Shown here in pieces: positions 1-9,873 of a stretch of DNA of 64,000 nucleotides. Origin of the DNA: Cupriavidus necator N-1 (lineage in GTDB: Bacteria; Pseudomonadota; Gammaproteobacteria; Burkholderiales; Burkholderiaceae); NCBI RefSeq assembly GCF_000219215.1, contig NC_015727.1, forward strand, positions 248,001 to 312,000, given 5' to 3'. The position numbers and the translations under genes are program-made. The notes below the pieces were generated by a model. The model saw nothing but the letters and a program-made list of their open reading frames with translations. It was not told the origin of the DNA and did not search any database. The first letter of the stretch is position 1, and each line of letters begins with the position of its first letter.

Positions 1-655
1 CGAAAAGGTCGGGATGGCGTTGCGCTTGAATTAGGGCTTGTCGACCACCACCGGAGCATCCCTCATAAACGAATTTGGAGTTGCTGATGGAATCACCATA
101 GCGCTTGCGTAGAATTGCCTTGGCGGATGCGAGCACCTTCGGTACAGCGCCATCCGCATAGTCTTGCAACAGTTGAGGGTCAAGCGCGAATGAACCCTGC
201 GGATGTTTCTCCCCATCGTGCCCATGATTTGTTGCGATGGTGGCGTAGCCGCTTTCCGCAACGCCCGGGCTATACGCGCTCTGATATATGGCACCGTCGA
301 AACCGCCTCCGCCCATGAAGAGAACACGATGGTTCCAGGTCGTTGGCATTCTCACTTCGAATGCGAGTTCCTTAGGCATCTCACCGCGAATTACGCAGGA
401 CTCTGGCACATTACCCCTGGCGGGCGCGAGCGTTGCCCGTGTAATCCTGGCCCCTTCAAACTCCTGATTCAATAGCTCGTTGCAAGCTGCCTCAGCCGTC
501 TTCGGCGGTGAGTCACCACCACCACAGGAAGCGAGCAACACAGCAGTTGCAGTCAGGATCAGGGTTGAACGAGTGAGCGTCCTTGGGTTTATGGCCTGCC
601 GGCTCTTTTGTGATCGATCTAGAAGGCCAGCGAACGTGTTACGAGCGAAGGTCAT
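1..655 (-). CDS. tannase/feruloyl esterase family lipoprotein, N-terminal part (cut by window edge)
   Basis: The reading frame is open from an ATG at 655 to the left edge, so at least 218 residues are present and the C-terminus is outside. Residues 1-45 look like a lipoprotein signal with the lipobox LLASCGG. The sequence then has features of the tannase/feruloyl esterase family: a VLFMGGGGFDG segment, an ATNHGHDG segment, and the nucleophile motif GCSGGGRQ with C200-S201. That family hydrolyses esters of gallic or hydroxycinnamic acids and uses a CS-D-HC arrangement, in which the Cys beside the Ser pairs with a Cys near the catalytic His. Export to the periplasm or outer membrane is inferred from the lipobox. 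A TGTC-N8-GACA palindrome lies about 155 bp upstream. The exact substrate is unknown. Confidence 0.85.
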   Translation of the reverse strand, partial: MTFARNTFAGLLDRSQKSRQAINPRTLTRSTLILTATAVLLASCGGGDSPPKTAEAACNELLNQEFEGARITRATLAPARGNVPESCVIRGEMPKELAFEVRMPTTWNHRVLFMGGGGFDGAIYQSAYSPGVAESGYATIATNHGHDGEKHPQGSFALDPQLLQDYADGAVPKVLASAKAILRKRYGDSISNSKFVYEGCSGGGRQALIQAQRHPDLF

Positions 656-1047
656 GATGTCTCCTTGAACATGGTTTTTTTGGTGCAGCCGGGCTGATCA
701 GAACCGGAACGGCCCTTTGTGGACATCGTCGCTCCTCCTGCATACCAGCCTTGGTCCGGCTGACTGTCGCCATAGACTGCCGAATCTAGCGGCTCACTAC
801 ACCCCAGAATGTCTCGCACGTGACATTGCCGAACGCTAACGTCCCGGCTCGCGCCCCTGGAATGTCAGCTACTGCTAACACCTGTTCGGCCCACGGGTTC
901 TGACCGCGGTCGCGATGGTGCAAACCGGCGAAAGCGGCTTGCCCTGATCCGGTGGCATAATTGGCTCACCGTTATCGATGTGTTCGCACTTTCCTGGCGC
1001 GAGCAGAGCGACGAGTAGCCAATCCTCGGGTTTTCGCTTGTGGGGGC
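656..1047. other. intergenic region with regulatory palindrome and dispersed repeat
   Basis: No convincing gene. It contains the first TGTC-N8-GACA palindrome (810-825), which faces the tannase gene, and most of repeat copy 1 (1021-1089), which runs into the 3' end of the acyl-CoA ligase gene. Confidence 0.6.
810..825. promoter_or_regulatory. TGTC-N8-GACA palindrome, site 1 (tannase)
   Basis: TGTCTCGCACGTGACA, extended to AATGTC...GACATT. One of four near-identical sites in the first 11 kb. It lies about 155 bp upstream of the tannase start. Which protein binds it is unknown. Confidence 0.55.
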
Positions 1048-1089
1048 TTACCCGAGTCTGTGCAATGAACCCCGAGTCCGCCGCTGTCC
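1021..1089. repeat. dispersed repeat, copy 1 (69 bp)
   Basis: Shares about 88% of bases with 12810-12878 in the same orientation; the core is GTGGGGGCTTACCCGA followed by TCTGTGCAATGAAC. It overlaps the last codons and the stop of the acyl-CoA ligase gene. Its nature is unresolved; an IS end or an IS-flanking relic is possible. Confidence 0.6.
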
Positions 1090-2736
1090 ATCAATTTCGG
1101 TAATGGCCTCGCGGCTCTTCGCGAGTTCTCGCAGGCGATACTTCTGGATCTTGCCAGTGCCCGTCTTTGGCAGCGGGCCATATACGACCCTGACCGGGCA
1201 TTTGTAATGGGCCAACCGATCACGACAGAAGTCAATGATTTCCTTTTCTGTGGGTGCGTCGACTCCGGGCTTCAGTTCGATGAAGGCACAGGGCGACTCC
1301 CCCCACTTCGGATGAGGCTGGGCGACAACGGCGGCAATCAATACCGCGGGGTGTCGATGCAAGACATCTTCAACCTCCACCGATGAGATGTTTTCCCCTC
1401 CCGATATGATCACGTCCTTGGATCGGTCCGTGATCTGTATATATCCATCGGGATGCATGACCGCGACGTCACCAGTGTGAAACCAGCCGCCACTAAATGC
1501 GGCTACGGTCGCCTGGGGGTTCTTCAGGTAACCCTTCATCACGATATTGCCGCGTAGCAGCAGCTCGCCTTGCGTCTTGCCATCGCAAGGTACCGGTTCC
1601 ATGGTGTCGGGATCGGCAACGCGCAGCCCTTCCAGGGCGGCGGCCCGATTGCCCTGGCGCGACATCAGTCGGGCTTTTTCTTCGATAGGCTTGTCATCCC
1701 AGGCCGGATCGCGATACGAGCTGACCGGCGTTCCAGAGGCCTCCGTGATGCCGTAGACATGCTCCACATCGAAGCCCATTTCCATCACGGCCTTCAAGAC
1801 ACTTGCGGGCGGCGGCGATCCGGCCGTGCGTACCCTGACCGCATGTGAAAACAGGCGACGCTCGGATTCCGATGCCGTCGCAAGAGATGCCAGGACAATG
1901 GGCGCGGCACAGAAGTGGTTCACTTTATGCGCGTCGATGGCGTGGAAGATGTTTTCCGCAGTGACCTTGCGTAAGCAGACGTGCGTGCCCGCCGCAGCAG
2001 TAATGGCCCACGCGAAGCACCAGCCATTTGCGTGGAACATGGGAAGCGTCCAGAGATACCGCGGCGCACGCGGCATGCCCCAGTCGGTCAGCTGAAGCAT
2101 GCTCATCAGGTATGCGCCTCGATGACTCGGCACCACACCCTTGGGATCCGAAGTCGTGCCGGATGTGTAGTTGAGTGCGATCGCATCCCACTCGTCATCG
2201 GGCCAGATGCCGCCGAAGTCGACATCGCCTTCGCTGAGAAGCTGCTCATAGTCGAGCGCTCCCAGTCGGGTCCCTGTCGGGCCTTCAGTGTCGAGAATGT
2301 CGACCACCAAGGGTGGATTGTCCAAGCCCTGCAGAGCGGTTGCAGCGAGCGCGGCAAATTCGCTATCTACCAACAGGATTCTGGCTTCGCCATGGGCCAG
2401 GATGAATCTCACGCCCTCCGCGTCCAGCCGGCAGTTGATGGCGTTGAGCACCGCACCGCTCAGCGGGACACCATGATGGGCCTCGACCATGGCGGGAGTG
2501 TTTGGCGCCAGAATGGAAACCGTATCGCCACCCCGGACGCCGCGCTTCACGAGCGCGCTGGCAAGGCGGCGGCAACGGTCTCGAGTCGTCCGCCAGGATT
2601 GACGAAGGCCTCCATGGACGATCGCCGTGCGTTCAGGATACTGCTCGGCGCACCGATCAAGAAACTGCAAAGGCGTCAACGGCACATGGTTGGCCGCGTT
2701 GCGCTCAAGTCGTGTCTGGTAAATGTTGGCGTTCAT
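1048..2736 (-). CDS. AMP-forming acyl-CoA synthetase/ligase
   Basis: 562 residues, the usual length for fatty-acyl/aryl-CoA ligases of the ANL superfamily (carboxylate + ATP + CoA to acyl-CoA + AMP + PPi). The P-loop-like motif [12 protein letters not shown] starts at Y190. The C-terminal half carries [19 protein letters not shown], the hinge and adenylate-binding region, and [14 protein letters not shown] with the catalytic Lys near residue 530. The ATG at 2736 follows GGAGA. The last ~12 codons ([12 protein letters not shown]) and the stop lie inside a dispersed repeat, so the native C-terminus was probably replaced; the catalytic Lys is upstream and retained. The gene is divergent from the nitroreductase, and two TGTC-N8-GACA sites sit between them. 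Substrate unknown; an aromatic or medium-chain acid fits the context. Confidence 0.9.
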   Translation of the reverse strand: MNANIYQTRLERNAANHVPLTPLQFLDRCAEQYPERTAIVHGGLRQSWRTTRDRCRRLASALVKRGVRGGDTVSILAPNTPAMVEAHHGVPLSGAVLNAINCRLDAEGVRFILAHGEARILLVDSEFAALAATALQGLDNPPLVVDILDTEGPTGTRLGALDYEQLLSEGDVDFGGIWPDDEWDAIALNYTSGTTSDPKGVVPSHRGAYLMSMLQLTDWGMPRAPRYLWTLPMFHANGWCFAWAITAAAGTHVCLRKVTAENIFHAIDAHKVNHFCAAPIVLASLATASESERRLFSHAVRVRTAGSPPPASVLKAVMEMGFDVEHVYGITEASGTPVSSYRDPAWDDKPIEEKARLMSRQGNRAAALEGLRVADPDTMEPVPCDGKTQGELLLRGNIVMKGYLKNPQATVAAFSGGWFHTGDVAVMHPDGYIQITDRSKDVIISGGENISSVEVEDVLHRHPAVLIAAVVAQPHPKWGESPCAFIELKPGVDAPTEKEIIDFCRDRLAHYKCPVRVVYGPLPKTGTGKIQKYRLRELAKSREAITEIDGQRRTRGSLHRLG

Positions 2737-2826
2737 CTTTTGTCTCCTGCCTGACGTGCCGCAGCTGGTTCATCAGCTATCGCTAGTTGTGGAAATAAAA
2801 ATGTAGCGACTGGCCACGGTCGAGAA

Positions 2827-2842
2827 TGTCTCGCACGAGACA
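2827..2842. promoter_or_regulatory. TGTC-N8-GACA palindrome, site 2
   Basis: TGTCTCGCACGAGACA in the divergent intergenic region, 91 bp upstream of the acyl-CoA ligase start and 58 bp (about 5.5 helical turns) from site 3. Confidence 0.55.
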
Positions 2843-2884
2843 ATGCCCCGATTTCCCAATTGCGTATCGCTTCCCAGGGGTGAA

Positions 2885-2900
2885 TGTCTCGCACATGACA
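2885..2900. promoter_or_regulatory. TGTC-N8-GACA palindrome, site 3
   Basis: TGTCTCGCACATGACA, 74 bp upstream of the nitroreductase ATG. With site 2 it could control both divergent genes. Confidence 0.55.
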
Positions 2901-2973
2901 GTGCGCCTCCTGTCTTGCTCCTACTCTCTTCCCTGAGTCCGTCAGATGTCTACGACATGTCGAGAGAGCAAGC

Positions 2974-3693
2974 ATGAACAGAGTTGCACCCCCACCCGCA
3001 GAACTCCAGTCTGTCCGCGAGGCTGTTGAATGGGCGATCGTCACCCGCCGCAGCGTCAGAGCCTTTCGTCCGCAGCCCGTCGACGTGGAAACCGTCCACA
3101 AGATCCTCGATGTCGCCCGGTTTGCCGCCACGGGCGTGAATATCCAGCCGTGGCAAGTGCATGTCGTGACCGGGCAGGCACGAGACCGCATTTGCGCGGC
3201 AATCAAGCAGGTCGACGATGACCCCGCACAGTCCGGCGCCCATTCTGACGAGTGGGCGTACTACCCGGACAAGTGGGTGGCACCGTATCTGGATCGGCGC
3301 CGTGAAGTTGGGTGGAGGCTTTATGGCCTGCTCGGCATCGAGAAGGGAAATAAGGCGCGCATGCATGCCCAGCATGGTCGGAACTATCAGTTCTTCGACG
3401 CACCCGTTGGCCTGTTCTTCACCGTCGACCGGCTCATGAATGAAGGCAGCCTGATCGACTACGGGATGTTCCTTCAGAACCTCATGGTCGTGGCACGCAC
3501 ATATGGTCTCAGTACCTGCCCGCAGGCTGCCTTCATGAAGTACCACGCCATTATTCGCCGGGAGCTTTCATTGGGGGCAGAGGAGAAGTTCCTGGTCGGT
3601 ATGAGCCTGGGGTACGCCGACGACGAGCGTGTGGAAAACCAACTGGTGTCGGACCGTGCGCCCGCATCCAGCTTCACCGTCGTCCACACATAA
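2974..3693 (+). CDS. nitroreductase family FMN-dependent oxidoreductase
   Basis: 239 residues. The N-terminal RRSVRAFRPQPV motif is the FMN-phosphate-binding signature of nitroreductase-fold proteins; VNIQPWQVHVV and a C-terminal LVGMSLGYADDE segment also fit. These enzymes carry out NAD(P)H-dependent two-electron reductions of nitro groups, quinones or enones, and some act on CoA esters or ring substrates. It is first in a plus-strand series with the MFS carrier (57 bp gap), the SDR and the thiolase, so a role in the same catabolic route is likely. True substrate not deducible. Confidence 0.85.
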   Translation: MNRVAPPPAELQSVREAVEWAIVTRRSVRAFRPQPVDVETVHKILDVARFAATGVNIQPWQVHVVTGQARDRICAAIKQVDDDPAQSGAHSDEWAYYPDKWVAPYLDRRREVGWRLYGLLGIEKGNKARMHAQHGRNYQFFDAPVGLFFTVDRLMNEGSLIDYGMFLQNLMVVARTYGLSTCPQAAFMKYHAIIRRELSLGAEEKFLVGMSLGYADDERVENQLVSDRAPASSFTVVHT

Positions 3694-3750
3694 ACAGGCA
3701 TGAAGCCTTACTGACAAAGCAACCCATCCATCACCGCATGGAGGAGACAG

Positions 3751-5136
3751 ATGAAAACCGAAATTAATGTACACAAGTTGGCGGAAGACGCGCGATTCTC
3801 TCGATTCCACGCCGGGATCCTGTTCTGGTGTGTCGCCATACTGATTCTCGACGGCTATGACCTTGCAGTGGTCGGGGCGGCCTTGCCCTCGATCATGAAA
3901 GAAATGCGCGTGGACGCCACCAAGGCCGGCTTCATGGCCAGTTCCGCGCTGTTCGGCATGATGGTCGGTGCGATCTACCTCGGCACAATGGCCGAGAGGA
4001 TCGGGCGCAAGCTGTCCATCTGCATCTGTGTCGCGCTGTTCAGCCTGTTTACGGCCGCGGCCGGGCTCACCACGGATCCCGTCACATTCAGCGCGACACG
4101 CTTCCTCGCAGGGCTGGGCATCGGCGGCGTGCTGCCCGTTGTCACGGCCCAGATGGGCGAATTCGCACCAAGCAGGATGCGTGCCCGGTTGGTCACCCTC
4201 GTTTTTGCCGGATATTCGATCGGCGGCATCCTCGTGGCGCTGACCGGCAAGCAACTGATCGGGACGTACGGATGGCAAGCGGTGTTCTTCGTCGCGGGCC
4301 TTCCGATTTTCTTCATCCCGTTCATTCTGTGGACCATGCCGGAGTCCCTCGCCTTCCTCGCAAAAAAGGGACGCCATGCCGAACTGGAGCGTGTAGCGCG
4401 TCGCCTGGCACCGGCGTTGAAGCAGGGTGAGCGCTATCAGTTCTTTGTTCCGTCCGAGGCACTCGCCTCCAATGCCCCGGTGGCTGCGCTCTTCTCGCAG
4501 GGGAGAGCGCTTAGCACGCTGATGATCTGGGTGGCGTTCTTCACTGGCCTCTTCATGGTGTACGCGCTTAGTTCGTGGCTGACTAAACTGATGGCGTTGT
4601 CCGGCTACAGCCTGGGCTCGGCGCTGAACTTCGTGCTCGTCTTCAACATCGGTGCGGTCTGCGGTGCCATTGGCGGCGGATGGCTGGGGGACCGATTCAA
4701 TATCAAGCACGTGCTGGTGGCGTTCTATGCCACCGGAGCCGTCTCCCTCGCCCTGATGGGCCACACCAAGTCGACCGAACTGCTCTTTGTCCTCGTATTT
4801 GTCGTGGGCGCCTCTACCCTCGGTACGCAGTTGCTGGCCTACGCGTACGCGGGTGAGTTCTACCCCGGTCCCATTCGCTCGACAGGCGTGGGATTTGCCT
4901 CCGGGATCGGACGACTGGGTGCCATCATCGCCCCGGTCCTCATCGGTACGCTGGTGGGAATGAAGCTGCCGTTGGAACAGAACTTCCTGGCCATCGGCGT
5001 TGCCGGCCTCGTCGGTACGCTCGCCGTCATCCTGGTCGACCATCGCAAGAGCGCCGCCGCGCGACAAAGCCCAGGTCAGGTGGTCTCGCAAGAGCCGCTG
5101 GCGCCGGTAGCCGCTCATCAGCCGACAAACCACTGA
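3751..5136 (+). CDS. MFS transporter, aromatic acid:H+ symporter (AAHS) type
   Basis: 461 residues with about 12 hydrophobic spans. The first span contains LDGYDLAVVGAALP; the DGYD motif is typical of AAHS carriers such as PcaK, BenK and MhpT. The loop 2-3 signature is present as ERIGRK. The start is preceded by GGAGGAGA. It presumably imports an aromatic or related carboxylate for the neighbouring acyl-CoA ligases, SDR and thiolase. The next gene begins 20 bp downstream, so co-transcription is likely. Confidence 0.9.
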   Translation: MKTEINVHKLAEDARFSRFHAGILFWCVAILILDGYDLAVVGAALPSIMKEMRVDATKAGFMASSALFGMMVGAIYLGTMAERIGRKLSICICVALFSLFTAAAGLTTDPVTFSATRFLAGLGIGGVLPVVTAQMGEFAPSRMRARLVTLVFAGYSIGGILVALTGKQLIGTYGWQAVFFVAGLPIFFIPFILWTMPESLAFLAKKGRHAELERVARRLAPALKQGERYQFFVPSEALASNAPVAALFSQGRALSTLMIWVAFFTGLFMVYALSSWLTKLMALSGYSLGSALNFVLVFNIGAVCGAIGGGWLGDRFNIKHVLVAFYATGAVSLALMGHTKSTELLFVLVFVVGASTLGTQLLAYAYAGEFYPGPIRSTGVGFASGIGRLGAIIAPVLIGTLVGMKLPLEQNFLAIGVAGLVGTLAVILVDHRKSAAARQSPGQVVSQEPLAPVAAHQPTNH

Positions 5137-5156
5137 AAAACTGAAGCTCGACCATC

Positions 5157-5915
5157 ATGAATATCTCCGGCAATGTATTTATCGTAACCGGCGGCGGATC
5201 CGGACTCGGCGCCGCCACAGTGAAGGTACTCGCACAGCAAGGTGCAATAGTCGTCATCGTCGATCTCGACGCCACGAAGGGCCAAGCCATCGCCAAGGAC
5301 ACGGGTGGCGTCTTCTGGAGGACCGACGTTTCCGACGAGGCGAGCGTCAAAGAGATGTATGCCTTTGCCTGCGGACTCGGAAAATTGCGGGGGTTGGTAA
5401 ATTGCGCCGGCATTGCCCCCGCGGAAAAGATCATCGGAAAGAGCGGCATCCACGCCATGTCTTCGTTCATGCGAACGATGCAAATCAATGTCGGGGGCAC
5501 CTTCAATCTTCTGCGCCTTGCGGCCGACATCATGGCAAGCCAGGATCCGGTGGAAACCGGCGAGCGCGGCGTCATTATCAATACGGCGTCAATCGCAGCC
5601 TTCGATGGCCAGATCGGACAAACCGCCTACGCGGCATCGAAAGGTGCGATCGTGTCGATGACGCTTCCGTTAGCCCGTGAACTGGCCCGCTTCGGCATCC
5701 GCGTGATGACCATCGCGCCGGGCATCATGGAGACGCCGATGCTGCTGGCCATGCCGCCAGAAGTGCAGAAGGCGCTCGGCGATGCGGTGCCATTTCCGCC
5801 CCGCATGGGCAAGCCCGACGAGTTTGCCGGACTTGTTGAATACATCCTTGGCAATGCCTACCTCAATGGCGACGTGATCCGTCTCGATGGCGCGATCCGG
5901 ATGCCGCCGAAATGA
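5157..5915 (+). CDS. SDR-family 3-hydroxyacyl-CoA dehydrogenase (HSD10-like)
   Basis: 252 residues, classical SDR. The cofactor motif TGGGSGLG is at about residue 11 with an acidic residue (IVDLD) after beta-2, pointing to NAD(H). The catalytic triad is S145 (NTASIAAF), Y158 and K162 (YAASK). A PGIMETPML segment and an extended 'PVETGERGVIINTAS' region resemble the type II 3-hydroxyacyl-CoA dehydrogenase/HSD17B10 group. With the thiolase 13 bp downstream it gives the last two steps of a beta-oxidation turn (3-hydroxyacyl-CoA to 3-oxoacyl-CoA to acetyl-CoA). Confidence 0.88.
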   Translation: MNISGNVFIVTGGGSGLGAATVKVLAQQGAIVVIVDLDATKGQAIAKDTGGVFWRTDVSDEASVKEMYAFACGLGKLRGLVNCAGIAPAEKIIGKSGIHAMSSFMRTMQINVGGTFNLLRLAADIMASQDPVETGERGVIINTASIAAFDGQIGQTAYAASKGAIVSMTLPLARELARFGIRVMTIAPGIMETPMLLAMPPEVQKALGDAVPFPPRMGKPDEFAGLVEYILGNAYLNGDVIRLDGAIRMPPK

Positions 5916-5928
5916 TTCAGGAGCAACC

Positions 5929-7128
5929 ATGACCACGAAAGACCCGATCGTCATTGCCTCGGCTGCCCGGACTCCCATTGGTGGATTCCAGGGCGCGCTG
6001 TCCAGCCTGGGCGCCCCGGATTTGGGCGGCGCTGCCATCCGGGCGGCAGTCGAACGTTCAGGCATTGCGAACGATGCAGTGCAGGAAGTGTTGATGGGAT
6101 GCGTACTGCCTGCAGGCGTTGGCCAGGCGCCCGCTCGCCAGGCAAGCATTAATGGTGGGCTGCCGCTCTCGGCGGCCTGCACCACCGTCAGCAAAGTGTG
6201 CGGCTCCGGCATGAAGGCAGTGATGCTGGCGCACGACCTGCTCGCTGCTGGCACCAACGACATGATGGTGGCGGGCGGTATGGAATCGATGTCCAACGCC
6301 CCCTATCTCCTACCCAAGGCGCGCAGCGGTTACCGGCTGGGACACGGCACCATGCTCGACCACATGTTCTTTGACGGCCTCGAAGACCGTTACAGTCCCG
6401 AGACAAGGGGCCGGCTCATGGGGACCTTCGCCGAGGACTGTGCAGGGGCGTACCAATTTTCTCGTGAAGCGCAAGACGAATGGGCGGTTCTTTCCACGCA
6501 GCGTGCCCAGGCGGCAATCCGGGATGGGAGCTTCGCGTGGGAGACCGCTTCGATACCGATCGTGGACCGGAAGGGCGCGACGTCCGTCGTTGCCGATGAT
6601 GAGCAACCTCTCAAGGCAAATGTCGATAAAATTGCGTCGCTGAAGCCCGCCTTCAGAAAGGATGGCACTGTCACCGCGGCCAACTCCAGTTCGATTTCGG
6701 ACGGTGCCGCAGCGTTGGTGCTGACGAAGGCCTCCATCGCTGAGAGCCTTGGCTTGAGCCCGATCGCCCGCGTGGTTGGCCATGCCACTCATGCACAGGC
6801 TCCGGCGAAGTTTGCCACCGCTCCCGTCGGTGCCATAGGGAAGCTGCTGAATTGCATTGGCTGGGACACGGATTCTGTCGATCTCTGGGAAATCAACGAG
6901 GCCTTTGCCGTGGTCACGATGGCTGCCATCCGGGACCTGTCCCTCGACCTCGCTCGCGTCAACTTTCACGGCGGCGCCTGTGCGCTCGGGCATCCGATTG
7001 GCGCTTCGGGTGCTCGGATTCTGGTGACGCTCCTTGGTGCGCTGCGCAAGACCAGGGGCCGCCGCGGCGTCGCAAGCCTGTGTATCGGGGGTGGTGAAGC
7101 AACCGCGATGGCGGTGGAGATGCTGTAG
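5929..7128 (+). CDS. thiolase (acetyl-CoA C-acyltransferase)
   Basis: 399 residues from the ATG at 5929, behind AGGAGCAACC; an upstream in-frame start would overlap the SDR gene and lacks family support. Catalytic residues are visible: C91 in KVCGSGMKA (acyl acceptor), H355 in GHPIGASG and C385 in [15 protein letters not shown] lies near residue 322. It cleaves 3-oxoacyl-CoA with CoA, or condenses acetyl-CoA in reverse. It ends the plus-strand series of nitroreductase, carrier, SDR and thiolase. It converges on the Crp/Fnr gene; the 58-bp gap shows no clear terminator. Confidence 0.92.
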   Translation: MTTKDPIVIASAARTPIGGFQGALSSLGAPDLGGAAIRAAVERSGIANDAVQEVLMGCVLPAGVGQAPARQASINGGLPLSAACTTVSKVCGSGMKAVMLAHDLLAAGTNDMMVAGGMESMSNAPYLLPKARSGYRLGHGTMLDHMFFDGLEDRYSPETRGRLMGTFAEDCAGAYQFSREAQDEWAVLSTQRAQAAIRDGSFAWETASIPIVDRKGATSVVADDEQPLKANVDKIASLKPAFRKDGTVTAANSSSISDGAAALVLTKASIAESLGLSPIARVVGHATHAQAPAKFATAPVGAIGKLLNCIGWDTDSVDLWEINEAFAVVTMAAIRDLSLDLARVNFHGGACALGHPIGASGARILVTLLGALRKTRGRRGVASLCIGGGEATAMAVEML

Positions 7129-7186
7129 CAGGTGGGCGCCATGGCGATTGCCACCTTGCCATGGCCGCAAGGGATCCTGGGGTGGG

Positions 7187-7945
7187 CTAGTCACCAATAT
7201 GCGCGTACCGGCGCAGTCCATCCAGGTCAATCACCACAATGGCACCATATTCCATCTCGATCATGCCCGCTTTAGCCAACTCACGGAGTGCGCGATTGGT
7301 GTTCTGGCGGGAAAGACCGGATAGCCTGCCTAGCTCTTCCTGCGACAGCGCGAGGGTGCGCTCCGTGGCAGGATAGAGCTGCCGATGGAACAACTCGGCC
7401 ACACAGAAAGCGACGCGGGCGGCGGCCTCGTGGAGCCGGAAGTTATGCACCAGCCCGACGTAGTAACCGCAGCGTGCATTGAGCTGGTCAATGACATAGC
7501 GGCTGAAGCCATGATTGCGCCCAAGCAGCCATAGGAAAGTCTCGCGCGGCACATAGGCAATGCGACTGTCCTTGATTGCCACCACCGAATACGGCCGCAT
7601 CTCCGACTTCAGCACTGCCCCTTCGCCAAACCAGGAACCAGCCGGCACACCGGCAAAGGTCACGGCGCGGCCGCAAGCCGAGGCCGTGTCTACCTTGATG
7701 ATGCCTTCGATCACGCCCAGCCAGTGATCGGCCGGATCGCCTCGATGACATGCCATGCCACCCGCGGCGCAGTAACGCTCGAACGTCTCGATTTTGACGC
7801 GCGCCTTCTCTTCGTCGGTCAATATGGCGAACCAGCTTGACGCCTGCAGGAAGTCCTCAAGCGTGCGATGGCGTGACCGCGTCGAGCCGTAGAGCGTGTG
7901 GACATGGACCGCGCTGCTTGCTTCAGCGTAGGAAATCGTCCGCAT
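7187..7945 (-). CDS. Crp/Fnr family transcriptional regulator
   Basis: 252 residues from the ATG at 7945, chosen because CCAAGGAGTTGCC precedes it. An N-terminal cyclic-nucleotide-binding-like beta-barrel (about residues 30-145, with WFGEGAVL) is followed by a winged helix (about 175-245); the recognition region reads [19 protein letters not shown]. No N-terminal Cys cluster for an Fe-S centre is seen, so it is not a canonical FNR. It lies 31 bp downstream of the acyl-CoA synthetase on the same strand, so they may be co-transcribed. It is one candidate for recognising the four TGTC-N8-GACA sites; that is inference only. Confidence 0.88.
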   Translation of the reverse strand: MRTISYAEASSAVHVHTLYGSTRSRHRTLEDFLQASSWFAILTDEEKARVKIETFERYCAAGGMACHRGDPADHWLGVIEGIIKVDTASACGRAVTFAGVPAGSWFGEGAVLKSEMRPYSVVAIKDSRIAYVPRETFLWLLGRNHGFSRYVIDQLNARCGYYVGLVHNFRLHEAAARVAFCVAELFHRQLYPATERTLALSQEELGRLSGLSRQNTNRALRELAKAGMIEMEYGAIVVIDLDGLRRYAHIGD

Positions 7946-7976
7946 GGCAACTCCTTGGCTTTGCATAGTGTCTGGG

Positions 7977-9659
7977 CTAGTGCTTTTCATCGCCCTTGCC
8001 GTCCAAGTCCGCGTTTTTTCGCGCCTCGCGCAACACAAACCGTTGAACCTTGCCGCTCGGTGTTTTCGGTAGCTCCGAGATGAACGTGACGCGCCTCGGG
8101 TAGGCGTGTGCGGCGTATCGGGTCTTCACCCATTGCTGGAGTTCCACAGCCGCTTCGTCAGTCGCCTCAAAGCCAGGACGTAGCACGACATACGCTTCGA
8201 TCACCTCTCCCCTCACCTTGTCCGGAACTGCGATGACCGCACATTCTGCGACTGCAGGGTGGGCCGTGAGCACGGATTCCACTTCGAACGGACCTATCCG
8301 ATAGCCAGCCATGATGATCACGTCATCTTCGCGCGATGAGAAGAAGAAGGCCCCGGTCTCATCGGCCCGCGCTAGATCCCCGGAAAGATAGTACTGGCCG
8401 TCTCTGGAAAACTTCTCGGCACTCTTTTCCGGCAAGCCGTCGTACCCCGCGAACCAGGCAAGCGGGCTGTCTGCTAACTTGAAAGCGATGCGCCCGACCG
8501 TACCAGGGGGCACCTCGACGTCTTCGGTCCGATCCAGCACCACAGCCTTCCAGCCAGGCATCGAAATTCCCATGCAGCCAGATTGTATGGGGCGCACGAG
8601 GCGGGGGTCATGATGGTTATTGATCAACATCCCCGCTTCGGTCTGACCATAGTGATCGTAGACACTGACGCCGAGCGCCTGCGCGGCCCACTCGTTGACA
8701 TCGGGGGTCAACGGCTCGCCTGCGCTCGATGCCGAGCGTAGGTGCAGGCCAGCAGGCGCCGTCACGTCAGCGCACATCAGCGATCGAAAGACGGTAGGGG
8801 CCGCCGCGAAATTTGTGACGCCACACTGACGCAGGACGTCGTAGGTAAGGGCAGGATCGAAGCCCCCCTTCTGAAAGACGCTCTGGACCCCGGTGCACAG
8901 AGACCCCACCACGCCGAAGTACAGACCGTAAGCCCAGCCAGGATCGGCGGCACACCAGTAGACATCATCAGCGCGCAGGCCGATGCCGAATTCGACATAG
9001 GCGTGAAAGGCTGCAATCGCCCGCGACGGCACAACCACGCCCTTCGGCTTGCCTGTGGTTCCGGAGGTATAAATGTGAATGAAGGGGGCATCGCCGCCGA
9101 GCGCAGCGGGACTTACGCGATGACCGGCCTTCAGAACGTCTTGATATCGATGCAGCGCGGGCTCTTCGAGGCTAAGCTCATCATCGCTTATCACCACAAT
9201 GTCGTACCTCGGCGCCGGCTCCCCGTCCTCGGAAGAAGAAAGCTTGCTGCGTTGTGAGGCATCGCAGACCACGACCCTCGCCCCACTGCCCTCCAGGCGC
9301 AGCGCGACCGCCGGTGGCGCAAACGCGGTGAACAGCGGCACGTGCACGGCACCGATCCGCCATATGCCAAGCAGCGCGACGAGGTATTCCAAGCTTTTGC
9401 CCGCAAGCGTCGCCACACGATCGCCGGATCTGACACCCAGGTCGAGCAGGCCGGCGGCAAAGGCTTCGGATTGGACTCTCAGCTCACCGTATGTCAGCCG
9501 CTCGACCCTGAGATTCGCATCGACGATATCGTAGGCAACACTGGCCGGATCATGCCGGTCGCACAACATCCACGCCAGGCTCGCCGAAGAATCGGCATAG
9601 TGATCGATGAGCTCGCTGACGCGCTCGCCCAACTCGGCTAAAGGGGAAAGGATTTCCAC
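7977..9659 (-). CDS. AMP-forming acyl-CoA synthetase (acetyl/short-medium chain type)
   Basis: 560 residues from a GTG at 9659 with AGGAGACG upstream. YTSGTTGKPKGVV is the ATP-binding motif at about residue 200. AADPGWAYGLYFG, YGQTEAGM and REDDVIIMAGYRIGPFEVES resemble acetyl-/medium-chain (ACS/ACSM-like) ligases. LPKTPSGKVQRFVLR near the C-terminus contains the catalytic Lys. It has a different subfamily look from the ligase at 1048-2736. A perfect 13-bp-arm palindrome 37 bp upstream and the TetR gene beyond it suggest local repression relieved by an acyl ligand. Confidence 0.9.
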   Translation of the reverse strand: MEILSPLAELGERVSELIDHYADSSASLAWMLCDRHDPASVAYDIVDANLRVERLTYGELRVQSEAFAAGLLDLGVRSGDRVATLAGKSLEYLVALLGIWRIGAVHVPLFTAFAPPAVALRLEGSGARVVVCDASQRSKLSSSEDGEPAPRYDIVVISDDELSLEEPALHRYQDVLKAGHRVSPAALGGDAPFIHIYTSGTTGKPKGVVVPSRAIAAFHAYVEFGIGLRADDVYWCAADPGWAYGLYFGVVGSLCTGVQSVFQKGGFDPALTYDVLRQCGVTNFAAAPTVFRSLMCADVTAPAGLHLRSASSAGEPLTPDVNEWAAQALGVSVYDHYGQTEAGMLINNHHDPRLVRPIQSGCMGISMPGWKAVVLDRTEDVEVPPGTVGRIAFKLADSPLAWFAGYDGLPEKSAEKFSRDGQYYLSGDLARADETGAFFFSSREDDVIIMAGYRIGPFEVESVLTAHPAVAECAVIAVPDKVRGEVIEAYVVLRPGFEATDEAAVELQQWVKTRYAAHAYPRRVTFISELPKTPSGKVQRFVLREARKNADLDGKGDEKH

Positions 9660-9695
9660 GGCGACCGTCTCCTACTACGGTGGCCGGTTGGCTCC

Positions 9696-9728
9696 AGCCT
9701 TAAGTGAAATCATGATTCACTTAAGGCT
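9696..9728. promoter_or_regulatory. perfect palindromic operator (13-bp arms)
   Basis: Arms AGCCTTAAGTGAA and TTCACTTAAGGCT separated by 7 bp. It lies 37 bp upstream of the acyl-CoA synthetase GTG and 146 bp downstream of the TetR stop, a likely TetR operator. No T-tract follows, so it is not an obvious terminator. Confidence 0.7.
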
Positions 9729-9873
9729 AAGATGGCCGCCTCGAGAAGTCAAGGACTGACTCGGCAGGGTAATTACTTACCGACCTGACATAGGAAGTGA
9801 CAACATCTTCCAATGGGCCCGAACATGAATTGCGCTTCTACTTATTTACGCCTTCTTCATCACATTCAGATTT

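Noticed and set aside
2737..2973. Sigma54 (-24/-12) promoters next to the TGTC-N8-GACA sites
   Set aside because: I looked for GG-N10-GC with TGGCAC/TTGC context on both strands and found no acceptable match, so the sigma54 reading of the sites is left open.
3568..5133. Long minus-strand open frame (521 codons) opposite the MFS gene
   Set aside because: Charged low-complexity translation without family features; it is the antisense shadow of a clear 12-span transporter in GC-rich DNA.
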